Shown here in pieces: positions 31,301 through 33,298 of a stretch of 33,298 nucleotides of DNA. Under the pieces are notes generated by a model. The model was not told where the DNA came from. It did not search any database and was given only the letters and a program-made list of their open reading frames with translations. The translations under genes were made by a program, and so were the position numbers. The stretch spans positions 1 to 33,298 of the forward strand of contig CAKUIM010000023.1 in the NCBI GenBank assembly GCA_934660965.1. Reading direction: 5' to 3'. The stretch is from an uncultured Oscillospiraceae bacterium. Lineage in GTDB: Bacteria > Bacillota > Clostridia > Oscillospirales > Oscillospiraceae. The stretch's first letter is position 1. Each line of letters begins with the position of its first letter.

Positions 31301-31592
31301 GGGCACCTGCAAGGCATTGCAGGACGCCGGGGTGGAGTGCCGCCAGGTGGCCCGCATTTCCGAGGCCCATCCCAACATCGGCGATATGATCGCCTCCGGC
31401 ACCATCGACCTTGTCATCAACACCCCCACCAAGGGCCGCAGGCAGGATACCGACGGCTTCCACATCCGCCGGGCCACGGTGGAGCACTCTGTGGGCTGCG
31501 TCACCGCCATCGATACCGCCCGGGCCATGCTCACCGTCCGGGAGCAGGGCAACAGCGCCGAGCTGAGACCCATCGACATCACCAAAATCTGA
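28383..31592 (+). CDS. carB: carbamoyl-phosphate synthase large subunit
   Basis: This 1069-residue subunit makes carbamoyl phosphate from bicarbonate, ammonia and two ATP, for pyrimidines and arginine. Two homologous halves are plain: the first begins [23 protein letters not shown], the second (about 556) [20 protein letters not shown]. Each has an ATP-grasp domain with a glycine-rich loop ([19 protein letters not shown]) and EVNPR metal ligands. An oligomerisation domain lies about 425-505, and the C-terminal 130 residues are the MGS-like allosteric domain ([17 protein letters not shown]). The length is standard. It is translationally coupled to carA. Since both arginine and pyrimidine enzymes may exist, one CarAB would serve both. 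Confidence 0.98.
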   Translation: [1069 protein letters not shown]

Positions 31593-31615
31593 CCCGGCGC
31601 GTGCTGCAAGGCAAA

Positions 31616-31656
31616 ATTGCTTTACAGCAATAGAGAACAAGCGGCCTTTCGGCCGC
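31616..31656 (+). other. two small hairpins between carB and guaA
   Basis: ATTGCT-TTAC-AGCAAT (31616-31631) and GCGGCC-TTTC-GGCCGC (31641-31656). Neither has a U-run, and I see no clear sigma-A promoter or purine riboswitch in this 99-nt gap, so guaA may be partly co-transcribed with carAB. Confidence 0.4.
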
Positions 31657-31691
31657 GCAAGACGAGAAAATAGAAAGAGGGAGCGTGTCTC

Positions 31692-33233
31692 ATGGCCCAT
31701 CAAACTGTCATCGTTCTGGACTTCGGCGGCCAGTATAACCAGCTCATTGCCCGCCGGGTGCGCGAGTGCGGCGTGTACTGCGAGGTCAAGCCCTGCACCA
31801 CGCCGCTGCCTGAGCTGAAAGCCATGGAGCCCATCGGCATCATCTTTACCGGCGGCCCCAATTCCGTCTATCTGGAGAGCTCACCCCATGTGAACCCCGA
31901 GATCTTCACCTGGGGCGTGCCCATCCTGGGTATCTGCTATGGCTGCCAGCTCATGGCCCACACGCTGGGCGGGGAGGTGACCGCCGCCCAGGACGATACC
32001 GCCCGGGAGTACGGCAAGACCGTCACCTATTACGACACCGCCTGCAAGCTCTTCAAGGGCCTGCCGGAGCAGGGCGTGTCCTGGATGAGCCACGGGGACT
32101 ATATGGCCCGGGTGCCTGAGGGCTTCGCCCTGGTGGCCCACTCGGACCACTGCCCCAACGTGGCCATCTGCGACGAGGCGCGGGGCTTCTACGGTGTGCA
32201 GTACCACCCCGAGGTCAACCACACCGAGCACGGCACCGATATGATCCGCAACTTCCTCTACGAGGTGTGCGGCGCGGCGGGGGACTGGTCCATGGGCGAC
32301 TATAAAAAGACCGCCATCGCCGCCGTGCGCGAGAAGGTGGGCAGCGGCCGGGTGCTGCTGGCCCTGTCCGGCGGCGTGGACTCCTCCGTGGTGGCCGCGC
32401 TGCTGGCCGAGGCCGTCGGCCCCCAGCTCACCTGCGTCTTTGTAGACCACGGCCTGATGCGCCTCAACGAGGGCGACGAGGTGGAGCAGGCCTTTGACAA
32501 GTGGGACATCAACTTCGTCCGGGTCAACGCGGAGGCGCGCTTCCTCGGAAAGCTCGAGGGGGTCTCCGAGCCGGAGCGCAAGCGCAAGATCATCGGCGAG
32601 GAGTTCATCCGCGTCTTTGAGGAGGAGTCCAAAAAGGTCGGCGCCGTGGATTTCCTGGCCCAGGGCACCATTTACCCCGACGTCATCGAGTCCGGCCTTG
32701 GCAACGCCGCCGTCATCAAGAGCCACCACAACGTGGGTGGCCTTCCCGACTATGTGGACTTCAAGGAGATCATCGAGCCTCTGCGCCTGCTCTTCAAGGA
32801 CGAGGTGCGCCAGCTGGGCCGGGAGCTTGGCCTTCCGGAGTACCTGGTGTCCCGCCAGCCCTTCCCGGGCCCGGGCCTTGCCATCCGCATCATGGGCTGC
32901 ATCACCAAGCAGAAGGCGGATACCCTGCGCCTGGCGGACTTCATCTTCCGTGACGAGCTTGCCAAGGCAGGGGAGGACAGGCGCCTGAACCAGTATTTCG
33001 CCGTTCTGACCGACACCCGCACCGTGGGCGTCATGGGAGACGGCCGCAGCTACGACCATGTGCTGGCCCTGCGCGCCGTGACCACCGAGGACTTCATGAC
33101 CGCCGACTGGGCCCGCATCCCATACGATGTGCTGGATAAAGTCAGCGTGCGCATCGTCAACGAGGTGCCCGGCATCAACCGCATCGTCTACGACATTACC
33201 TCCAAACCCCCCGCGACGGTGGAGTGGGAATAA
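31692..33233 (+). CDS. guaA: GMP synthase (glutamine-hydrolysing)
   Basis: This 513-residue enzyme converts XMP to GMP. The N-terminal class I amidotransferase has the nucleophile Cys82 in LGICYGCQL and His172/Glu174 in QYHPEVNH. The ATP-pyrophosphatase domain has the P-loop SGGVDSS (226-232), and the C-terminal dimerisation/XMP domain carries RQPFPGPGLAIRI and ends KPPATVEWE, the normal GuaA C-terminus. The length is standard. GAGGGAG lies before the ATG. It follows carB by 99 nt in the same direction and is closed by its own terminator. Confidence 0.98.
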   Translation: MAHQTVIVLDFGGQYNQLIARRVRECGVYCEVKPCTTPLPELKAMEPIGIIFTGGPNSVYLESSPHVNPEIFTWGVPILGICYGCQLMAHTLGGEVTAAQDDTAREYGKTVTYYDTACKLFKGLPEQGVSWMSHGDYMARVPEGFALVAHSDHCPNVAICDEARGFYGVQYHPEVNHTEHGTDMIRNFLYEVCGAAGDWSMGDYKKTAIAAVREKVGSGRVLLALSGGVDSSVVAALLAEAVGPQLTCVFVDHGLMRLNEGDEVEQAFDKWDINFVRVNAEARFLGKLEGVSEPERKRKIIGEEFIRVFEEESKKVGAVDFLAQGTIYPDVIESGLGNAAVIKSHHNVGGLPDYVDFKEIIEPLRLLFKDEVRQLGRELGLPEYLVSRQPFPGPGLAIRIMGCITKQKADTLRLADFIFRDELAKAGEDRRLNQYFAVLTDTRTVGVMGDGRSYDHVLALRAVTTEDFMTADWARIPYDVLDKVSVRIVNEVPGINRIVYDITSKPPATVEWE

Positions 33234-33250
33234 ATATTTCTTGTTTTCTG

Positions 33251-33298
33251 AATCCTGAAAAGCGTTGGTAATACAGCGTTTTTCAGGATTTTTCTTTT
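33251..33298 (+). terminator. intrinsic terminator after guaA
   Basis: AATCCTGAAAAGCG (33251-33264) pairs with CGTTTTTCAGGATT (33277-33290) with one G-T pair, followed by TTTCTTTT to the window end. It starts 17 nt after the guaA stop codon. Confidence 0.93.

Noticed and set aside
31593..31691. Purine riboswitch before guaA
   Set aside because: The gap has two small hairpins but none of the conserved purine-aptamer junction sequences.
28269..31703. Long minus-strand open frame opposite carB (over 1100 codons)
   Set aside because: Same artefact: low-complexity antisense frame of the highly conserved carB, with no ribosome binding site or promoter.

Overview
The window reads as a chromosomal segment of a GC-rich, spore-forming member of the Bacillota (Clostridia). 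Oscillospiraceae-type gut bacteria are my best guess. The grounds are two secreted proteins with S-layer homology (SLH) domains, a YlmC/YmxH-family sporulation protein, a class 1B dihydroorotate dehydrogenase with its PyrK partner, NrdR, a DUF421/DUF4363 pair, strong GGAGG-type ribosome binding sites, many GTG/TTG starts, and sigma-A promoters standing out as AT-rich islands. This assignment is inference; there is no rRNA in the window.

Layout. 1-170: two tandem tRNA-Ala(GGC) genes on the minus strand with their promoter. 279-3740: a transcription unit for a beta-helix/SLH surface protein, preceded by what looks like a cyclic-di-GMP-I riboswitch and an intrinsic terminator. 3872-5458: a MATE exporter, a small repeat element and a bidirectional terminator. 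11570-5483 (minus): a four-gene operon encoding a membrane-fusion adaptor, an ABC ATPase, a MacB/FtsX-type permease and a second SLH protein. 11731-16804: a five-gene peptide/nickel-type ABC importer. 16884-17132: a PRC-barrel sporulation protein. 17198-21254: pyrC-pyrF-pyrK-pyrD. 21326-22483: a histidine phosphatase fused to a GNAT acetyltransferase. 22758-22575 (minus): a very short transcription unit encoding a 24-residue peptide. 25133-22816 (minus): an aconitase-family hydratase. 25401-25150 (minus): a 41-residue hydrophilic protein, divergent from nrdR (25499-25954). 27129-26066 (minus): DUF421 and DUF4363 membrane proteins. 27237-31592: carA-carB. 31692-33298: guaA with its terminator.

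How it fits together. The right half is centred on nucleotide synthesis: carbamoyl phosphate (CarAB), dihydroorotate (PyrC), orotate (PyrD/PyrK), UMP (PyrF), GMP (GuaA) and the ribonucleotide reductase regulator NrdR. pyrB and pyrE are not in the window. The left half is centred on the cell envelope: surface-layer-anchored proteins, exporters and a solute importer.

Most of the window is ordinary housekeeping and transport. The parts most worth a second look are the putative c-di-GMP riboswitch ahead of the SLH protein, whose 3' strand can compete with the terminator stem; two very small genes with complete signals of their own (24 and 41 residues); the SLH protein embedded in an ABC exporter operon; and the phosphatase-acetyltransferase fusion.
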